Of a stretch of 64,000 bases of DNA, positions 10,572-20,795 are shown piece after piece. Positions within the stretch are counted from its first letter, which is position 1. Every line of letters starts with the position of its first letter. Origin of the DNA: Flavobacteriaceae bacterium (GTDB taxonomy: Bacteria > Bacteroidota > Bacteroidia > Flavobacteriales > Flavobacteriaceae); NCBI GenBank assembly GCA_947446635.1, contig CANFHF010000001.1, positions 141,926 to 205,925 on the forward strand, in the 5' to 3' direction. Below the pieces are notes generated by a model. That model ran no database searches, was not told where the DNA came from, and worked only from the letters and a program-made list of their open reading frames with translations. Made by a program: the position numbers and the translations under genes.

Positions 10572-11789
10572 TTAGACTGCCGCTACTATTGGCAACGGAA
10601 TTTGATTTCTGAGTAAATCTTCAAAGGTTTCATGTGACCTAATTAAATGCCCTTCACCATTTAACCACAATACTTCGGCGGGTTTGTAACGAGAATTATA
10701 GTTAGATGCCATCGAGAAGCAATAGGCTCCCGCATTTCTGAAACTTAAAAGATCCCCTTCGTTGATTTCAGCAATTTTTCGGTTGTTGGCAAAAGTATCC
10801 GTTTCGCAAATGTAGCCCACTACAGAGTAGAAACGCTCTTTTGCTTTTGGATGTGAAATGTTTTCGATATGGTGTTGTGAACCATAAAACATTGGTCGAA
10901 TCAAGTGATTGAAACCGCTGTCAATTCCAGCAAAAACAGTAGAAGTAGTTTGCTTTACCACATTTACTTTGGCTAAGAAATAACCAGCTTCGCTTACTAA
11001 AAATTTTCCAGGTTCGAAAATCAAGGTCAAATCTTTACCATATTCTTTACAGAAAGCATTAAATCTTTTGGATAATTTTCTGCCTAATTCTTCAATATCA
11101 GTTTCAATATCGTCTTTTTTGTAAGGCACTTTAAATCCGCTACCAAAATCTAAAAACTCTAAATTCTTGAAGTTTCTGGCTGCATCAAAAAGAATTTCCG
11201 CAGCATATAGGAATACTTCAATATCCAAAATATCAGAACCCGTGTGCATGTGGATTCCAACGATGTTCATTTTGGTATTTTCAACAATACGAACCAAATG
11301 CGGTAATTGATGAACAGAAATTCCAAATTTACTGTCGATATGTCCTACCGAAATGTTGGCATTTCCGCCTGCCATAACGTGAGGGTTGATTCGAATGCAA
11401 ACAGGAACGCTTGGATGTTTTGTTCCAAATTGTTCTAATATAGATAAATTGTCAATATTGATTTGAACTCCCATTGAGGATACCTCTTCAATCTCTTCGA
11501 GAGAAACTCCATTTGGCGTAAAAAAGATTTGATCGGGTGAATAACCTGCATGAAGACCTAGTTGCACTTCTTGGATGGAAACCGCGTCTAAACAAGAACC
11601 GCATTCTCTCAACAATTGGAGAATAGCAATGTTAGACAAGGCCTTCATGGCGTAATTGATACGCAATTTTTCTACTTTAGAAAAAGCACTTGTTAATCTT
11701 TTATATTGAGATTGGATTTTTGCCGCATCATATACGTATAATGGACTACCGAATTGTTCTGCTAATTGTACTAAGTCTTTCGCTTGCAT
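10572..11789 (-). CDS. lysA: Diaminopimelate decarboxylase
   Basis: LysA removes CO2 from meso-diaminopimelate to give lysine, the last step of lysine synthesis, using PLP. The 405-residue length is normal. The PLP lysine is Lys49 in NYAMKALSN. The family motifs GSCLDAVS, HMHTGSDI, LDFGSGF and FEPGKFLV follow in order along the alanine-racemase-like barrel, and the C-terminal substrate motif ICETDTFA and the GAYCFSMASNYNSR segment are present. The gene is alone on its transcript, with a near-ideal promoter upstream and a terminator downstream. Confidence 0.97.
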   Translation of the reverse strand: MQAKDLVQLAEQFGSPLYVYDAAKIQSQYKRLTSAFSKVEKLRINYAMKALSNIAILQLLRECGSCLDAVSIQEVQLGLHAGYSPDQIFFTPNGVSLEEIEEVSSMGVQINIDNLSILEQFGTKHPSVPVCIRINPHVMAGGNANISVGHIDSKFGISVHQLPHLVRIVENTKMNIVGIHMHTGSDILDIEVFLYAAEILFDAARNFKNLEFLDFGSGFKVPYKKDDIETDIEELGRKLSKRFNAFCKEYGKDLTLIFEPGKFLVSEAGYFLAKVNVVKQTTSTVFAGIDSGFNHLIRPMFYGSQHHIENISHPKAKERFYSVVGYICETDTFANNRKIAEINEGDLLSFRNAGAYCFSMASNYNSRYKPAEVLWLNGEGHLIRSHETFEDLLRNQIPLPIVAAV

Positions 11790-11803
11790 TGTACTTTTTT
11801 TGA

Positions 11804-11834
11804 CAAATTTATTACTCTTTATCGATACTCACAA
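11804..11834 (-). promoter_or_regulatory. lysA promoter
   Basis: On the minus strand, TTG is followed after exactly 20 bases by TAAATTTG. This is the full Bacteroidetes -33/-7 arrangement, ending 15 bases before the lysA ATG. Confidence 0.75.
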
Positions 11835-11911
11835 GGGGAATACTGAAAACTAACAAATTATAACAAAATGTTTCAAAATAAACATACATCGTTATAATAG
11901 CAAATTTTTTA

Positions 11912-11944
11912 AACAAAAAAAATACCTTGAAATTTCTTTCAAGG
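11912..11944 (-). terminator. Intrinsic terminator after gltBD
   Basis: An 8-bp stem (CCTTGAAA/TTTCAAGG) with a 4-base loop is followed on the minus strand by a T-rich tract, shortly after the gltD stop. Confidence 0.8.
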
Positions 11945-11969
11945 GATTTTATAAATATTTTAGGTTGTA

Positions 11970-13424
11970 TTATACGCCAGGCAAATCCCCACCTTCTTTG
12001 GTTGGTAAATTTGTCGATCCCATTAAGTATAAATCTACTTCTCTTGCAGCTTCTCGGCCTTCTGAGATGGCCCAAACAATTAAGGATTGTCCTCTTCTCA
12101 TATCGCCTGCGGTAAAGATGTTAGGAACATTAGTTTGGTAATTTGTTGCTTTGTAGTTGCTTCTAAAATCAGTTTCCAATCCCAATTGGCTGCTCAATGT
12201 TTTTTCAGGGCCAGTAAAACCTAGGGCTAACAAAGCTAAATCGCATGGCCAAGTTTTTTCAGAACCAGGTACTTCTATTAATTCAGGACGTTGTCCAGGA
12301 ACTATTTTCCATTCTACATTGACTGTTTTTAGAGCGATTAATTTACCATTGGCATCCTTGATGAATTCTTTGGTATTAATCAACCAGTTTCTTTCAGCAC
12401 CTTCTTTATGAGAAGAAGATATTTTCAGTTGTAGTGGCCAATATGGCCAAGGTGTAGTTTCACTTCTTCCTACTGGAGGTTTAGGCATAATCTCAAAGTT
12501 AGTAACTGATTTTGCACCATGACGGTTTGATGTGCCCACACAGTCAGAACCTGTATCTCCACCACCAATCACGATTACATCTTTGCTAGTAGCCATTACT
12601 TGATTTTCTACTTTTTGTCCAAAAACTACTTTGGTTTGTTGGGTTAAGAAATCCATTGCTTGAACCACTCCGTCTGCATCTGCTCCGGGAGTTGGTAAAC
12701 CTCTTCTTTCCGTAGCTCCACCGCATAGCACGATTGAATCAAAAGCTTTTAAGTCTTTAATGTCATAGTTTACGCCAACATTAGTGTTTACTTTGAAAAT
12801 AATGCCTTCAGCTTCTAAAATTGCTATACGACGGTCGATAATTCCTTTCTCCATTTTGAAGTTCGGAATTCCATAACGTAACAATCCACCAACAGTATCA
12901 TCTCTTTCGAATACGGTAACTAAGTGTCCCGCTCTGTTTAATTGTTGTGCAGCGGCTAAACCTGCAGGACCGGAACCTACAATAGCAACTGTTTTTCCAG
13001 TTCTAGTTTTAGGAGGTTGTGGCTTAATCCATCCTTCTTTAAAGGCACGTTCCACAATATTTTTTTCTATATTTTCAATAGAAACGGGCTCTGCAATAAT
13101 CCCCAACACACATGCTTTTTCGCATGGGGCAGGGCATAGACGTCCTGTGAATTCCGGAAAATTATTTGTTGAATGGAGTATCCAAGAGGCTTTCTGCCAC
13201 TCGCCTTGATGCACCATGTGATTGAAATCTGGAATCAAATTTCCTAGAGGACATCCACTATGACAAAAAGGTATACCGCAATCCATACAACGGGATCCTT
13301 GTTTTGTAATTTCAGCTTCACTCAAAGGAACCGTAAATTCATTATAATGTCCTACACGTTCTATTACGGCCGTATATGATTCATCTTCTCTTTCAAATTC
13401 TTTAAATCCTGTAACTTTTCCCAT
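11970..13424 (-). CDS. gltD: Glutamate synthase, small (beta) subunit
   Basis: GltD oxidises NADPH and passes electrons to GltB for glutamate synthesis from 2-oxoglutarate and glutamine. The 484-residue protein begins with a cysteine-rich ferredoxin-like part (CMDCGIPFCHSGCP and GRLCPAPCEKAC) that supplies Fe-S ligands. The FAD fold follows (VAIVGSGPAGLAAAQQ), then the NADPH fold (VIVIGGGDTGSDC) and the terminal FAD motif FTAGDMRRGQSLIVWAI. It starts 5 bases after the gltB stop, so both subunits come from one transcript in the order gltB-gltD. Confidence 0.97.
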   Translation of the reverse strand: MGKVTGFKEFEREDESYTAVIERVGHYNEFTVPLSEAEITKQGSRCMDCGIPFCHSGCPLGNLIPDFNHMVHQGEWQKASWILHSTNNFPEFTGRLCPAPCEKACVLGIIAEPVSIENIEKNIVERAFKEGWIKPQPPKTRTGKTVAIVGSGPAGLAAAQQLNRAGHLVTVFERDDTVGGLLRYGIPNFKMEKGIIDRRIAILEAEGIIFKVNTNVGVNYDIKDLKAFDSIVLCGGATERRGLPTPGADADGVVQAMDFLTQQTKVVFGQKVENQVMATSKDVIVIGGGDTGSDCVGTSNRHGAKSVTNFEIMPKPPVGRSETTPWPYWPLQLKISSSHKEGAERNWLINTKEFIKDANGKLIALKTVNVEWKIVPGQRPELIEVPGSEKTWPCDLALLALGFTGPEKTLSSQLGLETDFRSNYKATNYQTNVPNIFTAGDMRRGQSLIVWAISEGREAAREVDLYLMGSTNLPTKEGGDLPGV

Positions 13425-13429
13425 TGTAA

Positions 13430-16400
13430 TTATGCTGTTAATTCTTGTAACAATTTTTCTTTTTCCAAACGTTGTAATGCTTTTTTGTAATCGGTAGGCA
13501 TTACTTTTACAAATTTACCTAAGCTGTTTGTCCAATCATTTAATATCTCAGCCCCTCTATTACTATTGGTATAAAGCACGTGTTTAGAGATCAATGATTT
13601 TAAATCTTCGGCGTCAACTCCTTCTACCGTTTCAAAATCTATTGATTCTGTATTACACAAACCGTTTACAAATTGTTTTTCAGGATCATAAATGTAGGCA
13701 ATGCCGCCACTCATTCCAGCAGCAAAATTTCTTCCTGTTTTACCTAAAACTACTACTTTACCACCCGTCATGTATTCACAGCCGTGATCTCCAACTCCTT
13801 CTACAACTGCAGTTGCACCAGAGTTACGAACGGCAAATCGTTCACCTGCAATACCATTTATATAAGCTTCTCCTTCGATTGCTCCGAATAAACATACGTT
13901 TCCGACAATAACATTGTCTTCTGCAACGAATGTTGCTTTTGCTGGTTTCTTAATGATTAGCTTAGCTCCAGAAAGTCCTTTTCCTAAGTAGTCATTGGTG
14001 TTTCCTTCAACAGTAAATGTTAATCCGTGGGCACTAAAGGCACCTAAACTTTGACCGGCAGAACCAGTGAAATTCACGTTTAAAGTGTCTTCAGGTAAAC
14101 CAAGGTATCCATATATTTTAGAAATTTCATTACTTATGATTGCACCAACAGAACGATTAGTATTGTTAATAGGATAATTCAATATCATTTTCTCTTTACC
14201 ATGAATCGCACGGTGAGAGTCTTTCAATATTTGAAAGTCAATTACGTTTCCTAAGTTATGATCTTGTTTTTCAGTATTTCTAAGAATTTTTTCTCCATAT
14301 CCAACAGGCGTATGTAATATAGACGATAAATCAAGACCTTTTGCTTTATACTGCGTTATTGCTTGATTAGAATTAATTTTGTGAGTTTGCCCCACCATTT
14401 CATCTAATGTTCTAAAACCTAATTGCGCCATAATGCATCTTAATTCCTCCGCAACATAGTAGAAGAAGTTAATAACGTGTTCCGGCGTTCCCTTAAAGTT
14501 TTTACGCAACTCTTTATCTTGGGTTGCAATACCAACTGGACAAGTGTTTAAGTGGCATTTACGCATCATAATACAACCCGAAGCTACAAGTGGTGCTGTT
14601 GCGAAACCAAATTCTTCGGCTCCCAATAAAGCGGCAATAGCCACATCACGACCCGTTTTTAATTGTCCGTCACATTCTACAATAATTCTACTTCTTAGGT
14701 TATTTAAAACCAAAGTTTGCTGTGCTTCGGCTAATCCAAGTTCCCAGGGTAATCCTGCGTGCTTTAGCGAAGTAAGCGGCGAAGCCCCAGTTCCTCCGTC
14801 ATAACCAGCAATTAAAACTACATCTGCTTTTGCTTTTGATACACCAGCAGCGATAGTTCCAACACCTACTTCTGAAACTAGTTTCACGTTGATACGAGCT
14901 TCTCTGTTGGCATTTTTTAGATCAAAAATTAATTGCGCTAAATCTTCTATTGAGTAAATATCATGGTGAGGCGGTGGTGAAATCAATCCAACATAAGGTG
15001 TTGAATTACGTGTGGCAGCAATGTAAGGATCTACTTTTTCGCCAGGCAATTGTCCGCCTTCGCCAGGTTTTGCACCTTGAGCCATTTTTATCTGAATTTC
15101 TCTTGCATTAGACAAATAATGAGAAGTTACACCAAATCGTCCAGAGGCAACCTGCTTAATTGCCGAGTTACGGCTGTCACCATTGATATCCGGTTGAAAA
15201 CGGTTTCTATCCTCACCGCCTTCTCCAGAATTCGATTTTCCACCAATACGATTCATGGCAATAGCCAAGTTTTCGTGTGCTTCTTTGGAAATCGAACCAA
15301 GAGACATAGCACCAGTTTTGAATCGTTTTACGATTTCGGTCCACGGTTCTACCTCAGTCAACGGAATGGGATCAAGATTTGTAAATTCGAATAAACCACG
15401 AATTGTCATTAAACTTTTTGCTTGATCATTTACAGCTTTTGCATATTCATCATAGCTAGTTTGATCACTCAATCGAACCGCTTGTTGTAATTTAGCAATT
15501 GTTGTAGGATTAAACATGTGTCTTTCTCCATTACGTCTCCATCTATATTCACCACCAATGTTTAATCCCAATCTGTTTTGGATTAAAGTATCTGGGTAGG
15601 CATATTTGTATCTTTCATTAATTTCTTTTTCAATTTCATACAGTCCAATACCCTCAATTCTTGAAGTAGTGTATGGAAAATATTTTTGAACGAACTTAGA
15701 ATTGAAACCTACAATTTCAAAAATTTGCGAACCCCTATAGGAATGTAAAGTAGAGATTCCTATTTTATTCATAATTTTTAAAATCCCATAACCAATGGCT
15801 TTATTGAAATTGTGAACCGCCTTTTCTTCATCGATACCAGTAATAAATCCTTCTCTTACTTGAACACGGATGATTTCATTTACCATATAAGGATTGATGG
15901 CACTTGCTCCATATCCAAAAAGAGTAGCGAAGTGATGTGGCTCTCGTGGCTCGGCAGATTCAATGATAATATCAAAATAAGATCGCTTACGTAAACGATT
16001 CATCTGATGATTTATGTAAGAACATGCAAGTAAACAAGGTATAGGAGCCAAATCTTTGGCAACACCTCTGTCGGATAAAATAATGATATTAGTGCCTCTT
16101 TCTATTGCTTTTGTAATTTGAACAATAATAGCTTCCAAGGCATCTTCCAATCCATTTAACCCTTTGGCTTTTGGATATAATATTTCAATAGTTTCTGCTT
16201 TGAAGTTATCTACCGAAATATTTCTTATTTTTTCTAAATCTTTATTTGAAATTACAGGATTCTGAATTCTTAATTTTCTGCATTGCTCACTTGAAATGTC
16301 AAAAATATTTCTGTCTTGGCCTAACGCCAAACTAATATCAGTAACGATTTCCTCACGAATCCCATCTAATGGAGGATTGGTAACTTGCGCAAATAATTGT

Positions 16401-17941
16401 TTGAAATAATTATAGATTAATTGTGGTCTGTCTGATAAAACGGCTAATGGTGTATCTGTTCCCATTGAGCCTAATGTTTCTTTACCACTTTGAGCCATTG
16501 GAGTAATAATGTCCTGAATATCCTCTAATGTATAATTAAACAAACGTTCTCTCGTAGCTAAATCTGTAGTTTCAATAGAACAAACTTCTGATGTACTTGG
16601 TACGTCTTTTAAATTTAATCTATATTGATTTAACCATTCCTGATAAGGTCTTTCAGAAACAATTTTGCTTTTGATTTCTTCGTCATTAATGATGCGTCCT
16701 TCGTTCATATCAACCAAGAACATTTTCCCCGGTTCTAATCTACCATGGCTTTCTACGTCTTCAGGAGCTATTTCCACAACACCAATTTCGGATGCCATGA
16801 TCAATTTTCCACTCTTGGTTACCGTATATCGTGAAGGCCTCAAACCATTACGATCCAATAAGGCACCCACATAATCACCATCTGAAAACGGAACAGAGGC
16901 AGGACCATCCCAAGGCTCCATAATACAGGCATTATATTCATAGAATGCTTTTCGTTCTGATGACATAGTTTGGTGTTTTTCCCATGCTTCTGGAATCATC
17001 ATCATCATCACTTCTGGCAATGATCTGCCGGTGTGCATCAACAATTCTACCACCATATCCATAGAGGCCGAATCCGACTTTCCAGGAATAATGATTGGGA
17101 ATAATTTTTCAATTTGCGGACCAAAAACATCGCTCTTCATGATTTCTTCCCGAACTCGCATTCTACTTACATTTCCGCGCAAAGTATTGATTTCCCCATT
17201 TTGGCATATATATCTAAAGGGTTGGGCTAACTCCCAAGAAGGCATTGTATTGGTAGAAAAACGTTGGTGTACTAATGCTAATCGCGTTACTAAATCAGTT
17301 TGCTGTAAATCAATGTAATACGGACCAATGTCTTCGGGCATAATAATTCCCTTATAAATAAGCGTAGTAGTTGAAAAACTAGGAATATAAAAATAAGAGC
17401 TCTCAGATATTTTAGAATTGATAATAGTATGCTCCGTAATTTTACGGGCTGCATACAATTTTGCTTTAAATGTGGCGTCGTCAATTGGTTCGCTTTTTCC
17501 AACAAAAATTTGATCAATTCTTGGTTCAGAAGCGGCGGCTATTTGTCCTAATTGTGAAGAATCTACAGGAACTTCTCTCCATCCTAAAATGGTTAATCCC
17601 TGACCTTTGATTTCTTTTTCGAATGTTTTTTTACAAAAAACATATTGATTTTCATTTTTTGGTAAAAACACCATTCCAACGGCATATTCACGAGCTTCCG
17701 GAAGCTTGAAATCACAAACCCTATGGAAATATTCGTGAGGGATATCAATTAATAATCCGGCTCCATCACCAGTTTTTCCATCCGAACTAACACCTCCACG
17801 ATGTTCCAGTTTTACAAGGATTTCTAATGCGTCGTGTATGATTTGATTTGTTTTTTCGCCTTTAAGGTTACAGATAAACCCTGCCCCGCAGTTTTCATGT
17901 TCAAATTCAGGCAAATAAAGACCTTGTTCTTTAATTTTCAT
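13430..17941 (-). CDS. gltB: Glutamate synthase, large (alpha) subunit
   Basis: GltB hydrolyses glutamine and transfers the ammonia to 2-oxoglutarate, making two glutamates with GltD. The 1503-residue length is typical. The class II amidotransferase nucleophile is expected to be Cys18 in [12 protein letters not shown], which implies removal of a 17-residue propeptide. Next come the central domain and the FMN/Fe-S synthase domain (residues about 840-1200). In that domain [26 protein letters not shown] and [20 protein letters not shown] carry the flavin and 3Fe-4S ligands. The C-terminal GXGXG beta-helix completes it. The gene leads the gltBD operon, and its promoter faces that of sucC across about 430 bases. 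Confidence 0.97.
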   Translation of the reverse strand: MKIKEQGLYLPEFEHENCGAGFICNLKGEKTNQIIHDALEILVKLEHRGGVSSDGKTGDGAGLLIDIPHEYFHRVCDFKLPEAREYAVGMVFLPKNENQYVFCKKTFEKEIKGQGLTILGWREVPVDSSQLGQIAAASEPRIDQIFVGKSEPIDDATFKAKLYAARKITEHTIINSKISESSYFYIPSFSTTTLIYKGIIMPEDIGPYYIDLQQTDLVTRLALVHQRFSTNTMPSWELAQPFRYICQNGEINTLRGNVSRMRVREEIMKSDVFGPQIEKLFPIIIPGKSDSASMDMVVELLMHTGRSLPEVMMMMIPEAWEKHQTMSSERKAFYEYNACIMEPWDGPASVPFSDGDYVGALLDRNGLRPSRYTVTKSGKLIMASEIGVVEIAPEDVESHGRLEPGKMFLVDMNEGRIINDEEIKSKIVSERPYQEWLNQYRLNLKDVPSTSEVCSIETTDLATRERLFNYTLEDIQDIITPMAQSGKETLGSMGTDTPLAVLSDRPQLIYNYFKQLFAQVTNPPLDGIREEIVTDISLALGQDRNIFDISSEQCRKLRIQNPVISNKDLEKIRNISVDNFKAETIEILYPKAKGLNGLEDALEAIIVQITKAIERGTNIIILSDRGVAKDLAPIPCLLACSYINHQMNRLRKRSYFDIIIESAEPREPHHFATLFGYGASAINPYMVNEIIRVQVREGFITGIDEEKAVHNFNKAIGYGILKIMNKIGISTLHSYRGSQIFEIVGFNSKFVQKYFPYTTSRIEGIGLYEIEKEINERYKYAYPDTLIQNRLGLNIGGEYRWRRNGERHMFNPTTIAKLQQAVRLSDQTSYDEYAKAVNDQAKSLMTIRGLFEFTNLDPIPLTEVEPWTEIVKRFKTGAMSLGSISKEAHENLAIAMNRIGGKSNSGEGGEDRNRFQPDINGDSRNSAIKQVASGRFGVTSHYLSNAREIQIKMAQGAKPGEGGQLPGEKVDPYIAATRNSTPYVGLISPPPHHDIYSIEDLAQLIFDLKNANREARINVKLVSEVGVGTIAAGVSKAKADVVLIAGYDGGTGASPLTSLKHAGLPWELGLAEAQQTLVLNNLRSRIIVECDGQLKTGRDVAIAALLGAEEFGFATAPLVASGCIMMRKCHLNTCPVGIATQDKELRKNFKGTPEHVINFFYYVAEELRCIMAQLGFRTLDEMVGQTHKINSNQAITQYKAKGLDLSSILHTPVGYGEKILRNTEKQDHNLGNVIDFQILKDSHRAIHGKEKMILNYPINNTNRSVGAIISNEISKIYGYLGLPEDTLNVNFTGSAGQSLGAFSAHGLTFTVEGNTNDYLGKGLSGAKLIIKKPAKATFVAEDNVIVGNVCLFGAIEGEAYINGIAGERFAVRNSGATAVVEGVGDHGCEYMTGGKVVVLGKTGRNFAAGMSGGIAYIYDPEKQFVNGLCNTESIDFETVEGVDAEDLKSLISKHVLYTNSNRGAEILNDWTNSLGKFVKVMPTDYKKALQRLEKEKLLQELTA

Positions 17942-17958
17942 GCTTAATAATTTTTATG

Positions 17959-17966
17959 CAAAAATA
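17959..17966 (-). promoter_or_regulatory. Probable gltBD promoter, -7 element
   Basis: TATTTTTG on the minus strand matches TAnnTTTG and lies 17 bases upstream of the gltB ATG, which would give a very short leader. No clear TTG box was found. Confidence 0.55.
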
Positions 17967-18320
17967 AAGATTTCATTAGCTATAATGTATTGAAAACGGT
18001 TTAATAGAGATACTTTTACAATAATAGTAGAAAAAACTATGATTATTTGATGATAATGTATTCTTATGGTTTCAAATTGATAAATCGATAATTTGTTTTG
18101 GCTTCAAAAACATAAATTGGGTTTAAAGTATAAAATTTCTTACTTTTATTTTTATTTATAAATCGATATAGTAGTTTGAAACTTACTATTTTTATCATAA
18201 ATTGTCTTTTATTATTTCAGTATTGAAGGAATAATAAATTAAAACACACAAAATAACACCAACTATTTTATTCTCGGTTTTATTATCAAAAAAACATTTT
18301 AGTTTTAAATGGAATTGTGT

Positions 18321-18328
18321 TATTTTTG
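18321..18328 (+). promoter_or_regulatory. Probable sucC promoter, -7 element
   Basis: TATTTTTG matches TAnnTTTG 50 bases before the chosen ATG. It lies inside the 5' extension of the ORF-track call, which argues against that longer start. Confidence 0.6.
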
Positions 18329-18377
18329 CCGCACTTTATTTCTGGAATACATTCAGAATCTTGTCAAAAATTTTAAT

Positions 18378-19571
18378 ATGGATATACACGAATATCAAGG
18401 AAAAGAAATATTAGCCAGCTATGGCGTAAAAGTGCAACGTGGCTATGTTGCCAACAATCCACAAGAAGCGGTTGCTGCTGCAAAACAATTAACAGCTGAA
18501 ACTGGAACCGGATGGCATGTTATTAAAGCCCAAGTTCATGCTGGTGGACGTGGAAAAGGGGGTGGGGTGAAACTTGCTAAAAACCTTCAACAAGTTGAAG
18601 ATATTTCTGGTCAAATCATCGGAATGCAATTGATTACACCTCAAACATCTGCTGAAGGTAAAAAAGTACATAAAGTTTTGGTTGCCGAAGATGTTTATTA
18701 TCCTGGTGAAACCGAAACTTCTGAGTTTTACATGTCGGTTTTATTGAATAGAAGTAAAGGTCGCAATATGATTATGTATTCTACCGAAGGTGGAATGGAT
18801 ATTGAAGAAGTGGCAGAACATACTCCACATTTAATTTTTACCGAAGAGATTGATCCAACTGTTGGATTGCAAGGTTTTCAAGCCAGAAGAATTGCCTTTA
18901 ATTTAGGACTTTCTGGAAATGCTTTCAAAGAAATGGTGCAGTTTGTTGATGCTTTATATAAAGCATATATAGGTTCTGACGCTTCGATGTTTGAAATCAA
19001 TCCCGTTTTGAAGACTTCAGATAATAAAATTATTGCCGTTGACGCTAAAGTAAATTTGGATGATAATGCTTTATACCGTCATCCGAAATTAGCTGAGATG
19101 CGTGACGTTCGCGAGGAAAACCCAATCGAGGTTGAAGCAAAAGAAGCTGGTCTTAATTATGTGGATCTTGACGGTACCGTAGGTTGTATGGTAAATGGAG
19201 CTGGTTTGGCTATGGCTACAATGGATTTAATAAAATATGCAGGTTTTGAACCGGCAAATTTCTTGGACGTTGGTGGTACTGCCGATGCAAAACGTGTGGA
19301 ATTAGCTTTTCGTATCATTTTGAAAGATCCAAATGTAAAAGCAATTTTGATTAACATTTTTGGTGGAATCGTTCGTTGTGACCGTGTGGCGCAAGGAGTT
19401 GTTGATGCCTACAAAAACATGGGAGATGCTATTAAAGTGCCAATTATTGTTCGTTTGCAAGGAACCAATGCGGTTATTGCAAAAGAATTAATTGACAATT
19501 CTGGAATGCCAATTTTATCTGCAGTTGAATTTCAAGAAGCTGCGGACCAAGTAAAAGCGGCACTTTCGTAA
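18378..19571 (+). CDS. sucC: Succinyl-CoA synthetase, beta subunit (ADP-forming)
   Basis: SucC with SucD interconverts succinyl-CoA and succinate while forming ATP in the TCA cycle. The chosen ATG gives MDIHEYQGKEIL, the standard family start, and a normal 397-residue protein. The ORF-track start 69 bases upstream adds a cysteine-rich extension that runs through the promoter. The ATP-grasp domain contains KAQVHAGGRGKGGGVKLA, and the C-terminal CoA-ligase domain contains GGTADAKRVELAF and NIFGGIVRCD. sucD is not in this window; the next gene runs the other way. The partner subunit must therefore be encoded elsewhere, a split arrangement that I believe occurs in Bacteroidetes. Confidence 0.97.
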   Translation: MDIHEYQGKEILASYGVKVQRGYVANNPQEAVAAAKQLTAETGTGWHVIKAQVHAGGRGKGGGVKLAKNLQQVEDISGQIIGMQLITPQTSAEGKKVHKVLVAEDVYYPGETETSEFYMSVLLNRSKGRNMIMYSTEGGMDIEEVAEHTPHLIFTEEIDPTVGLQGFQARRIAFNLGLSGNAFKEMVQFVDALYKAYIGSDASMFEINPVLKTSDNKIIAVDAKVNLDDNALYRHPKLAEMRDVREENPIEVEAKEAGLNYVDLDGTVGCMVNGAGLAMATMDLIKYAGFEPANFLDVGGTADAKRVELAFRIILKDPNVKAILINIFGGIVRCDRVAQGVVDAYKNMGDAIKVPIIVRLQGTNAVIAKELIDNSGMPILSAVEFQEAADQVKAALS

Positions 19572-19595
19572 TCAAAGAAATATTTATATGATGAA

Positions 19596-19624
19596 AAATC
19601 CTGGGTCAAAGCTCAGGATTTTTT
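19596..19624 (+). terminator. Intrinsic terminator after sucC
   Basis: The stem AATCCTGGG/CTCAGGATT (one G-U pair) is followed by a T run. It overlaps the 3' end of the convergent gene. Confidence 0.85.
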
Positions 19625-20281
19625 GTTTGCCATTTCTTGTATGCTATCAGATTCTATAGTATGAAATTCTTTGTTATCCTTTTGGGCAATGATAAACATA
19701 GCTATAGCAACAGCTTCACTTTGTATGGGTTTGTATTTTCTTAAATTGCCGATGAGTAAAAATGAAAAAAGTTTCATAAAAAAGCTGCCAATTTTTTCTC
19801 CCAATCTAAATTCGGCTCGATTTCCTAAAAGGAGGGAAGGTTGAAATACGGAAACACTTTCAAAGGGACATTTTTTGAGAAAATCTTGAATTTCCCCTTT
19901 TGTTTTCAAGTAAAAATTTGAGGAGTTGGCGTCAGCGCCAAGAGAGGAAACAATCAAGAATTGTTTGACTTTGTTTTCAAGGGCGATTTTAGTAAATTGC
20001 TGGGGGTATTCAAAATCTACTTTTCTGAAAGCCTCCTGGCTTCCTGCATTTTTTATGGTCGTGCCAATGGTACAAAAGAAATCATCACCAACGACTAATT
20101 CCCTATACGTTTCCGGTTTTTCAAAATCAATGATATATTGCTTTAATTTCGGGTGCTGAATACCTGAATCTCTTTTGACAAAGGCAATCACTGTTGAATA
20201 TTCCGTACTTTCTAAAAGAAGTTCTAAAAGTTGGGAACCGATCAATCCGGTGCTGCCAATAATCAAAGCCGTTTTTACCAT
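19613..20281 (-). CDS. NAD(P)-binding, SDR-like (atypical) protein
   Basis: The 222-residue protein has an N-terminal Rossmann nucleotide-binding loop, LIIGSTGLIGSQLLE (TGxxGxxG form). A region resembling HTATIP2/TIP30-type or oxidoreductase-like NAD(P)-binding proteins follows (FFCTIGTTIKNAGSQEAFRKVD, then FLIVSSLGADANSSNFYLKTKGEIQ). A Ser followed by YxxxK (YLKTK) is in the place of SDR catalytic residues. The substrate is unknown. Its ATG overlaps the stop of the upstream DUF1456 gene by one base (TAATG), so translation is probably coupled. Its 3' end lies within the terminator region of sucC. Confidence 0.8.
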   Translation of the reverse strand: MVKTALIIGSTGLIGSQLLELLLESTEYSTVIAFVKRDSGIQHPKLKQYIIDFEKPETYRELVVGDDFFCTIGTTIKNAGSQEAFRKVDFEYPQQFTKIALENKVKQFLIVSSLGADANSSNFYLKTKGEIQDFLKKCPFESVSVFQPSLLLGNRAEFRLGEKIGSFFMKLFSFLLIGNLRKYKPIQSEAVAIAMFIIAQKDNKEFHTIESDSIQEMANKKS

Positions 20282-20748
20282 TACGATTTTTTGTTCTTCC
20301 CGAAATTAAATTTCACTTTTTCTACCACTTGTATTTTGTTATTCCCCTTTGGGAATTCTTTTTTGGAAGTTCTTTTTGCGGCAGGTTTCGATTTAGAGGG
20401 GGCTTGATCTCCTCTTGCTTTGTCTTCGTCTTTTGGTTTTGCCTTAAATTCTGGTCTGTCTTTCTGACCTTCTTTTGCGGGAATTTGAGCTTTATGTTTG
20501 GCTAAAACGGCCGTTGGGTTCTTAGGATTTTCCTTTGTACCACGGAGGTGAATAACCAAGCCATTTAGGAAATTACGAAGCACTTGGTCGCCACATTCCA
20601 CATAATTAGGGTGGTCTTCGGCACGGAAAAAAGCACCTAATTCTGATTTTGAAATTCTAAAATCTACTAATTCCAGTATTTCAACTATTTGGTCGTCTCT
20701 TAACATCAAGGCAACACGTAGTTTTTTTAGGATATCGTTATTTGTCAT
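20281..20748 (-). CDS. DUF1456 family protein (YehS-like)
   Basis: The 155-residue protein contains two related N-terminal segments (ILKKLRVALMLRDDQIVEILELV and a second half around EDHPNYVECGDQVLRNFLNGL). This is the doubled helical unit of DUF1456/YehS. The rest (from about residue 95) is a long lysine-, proline- and alanine-rich tail with little order, suggesting nucleic-acid contact. No biochemical function is established for the family as far as I know. It lies upstream of, and overlaps by one base, the NAD(P)-binding gene. Confidence 0.88.
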   Translation of the reverse strand: MTNNDILKKLRVALMLRDDQIVEILELVDFRISKSELGAFFRAEDHPNYVECGDQVLRNFLNGLVIHLRGTKENPKNPTAVLAKHKAQIPAKEGQKDRPEFKAKPKDEDKARGDQAPSKSKPAAKRTSKKEFPKGNNKIQVVEKVKFNFGKNKKS

Positions 20749-20795
20749 TTTTATATATTTTGTTTGTAAAGATAGATTTTTTGAGACTTGAGTGA

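Larger units (their letters stand above)
17942..18377. other. Divergent intergenic region between gltB and sucC
   Basis: About 430 bases of very AT-rich DNA separate the two divergent starts. A -7 match lies near each end. The centre contains poly-A/T tracts and short direct and inverted AT repeats (for example around AAATCGATA at 18082 and 18161) but no recognisable riboswitch, RNA gene or ORF. Regulatory protein binding is plausible but not demonstrated. Confidence 0.4.

Noticed and set aside
11812-12115. Overlapping small ORFs on both strands beyond gltD
   Set aside because: They overlap the gltBD terminator and the gltD 3' end with no coding signature.
18309-18377. 5' extension of sucC in the ORF track
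   Set aside because: It contains the TATTTTTG promoter element and is not part of the family N-terminus.
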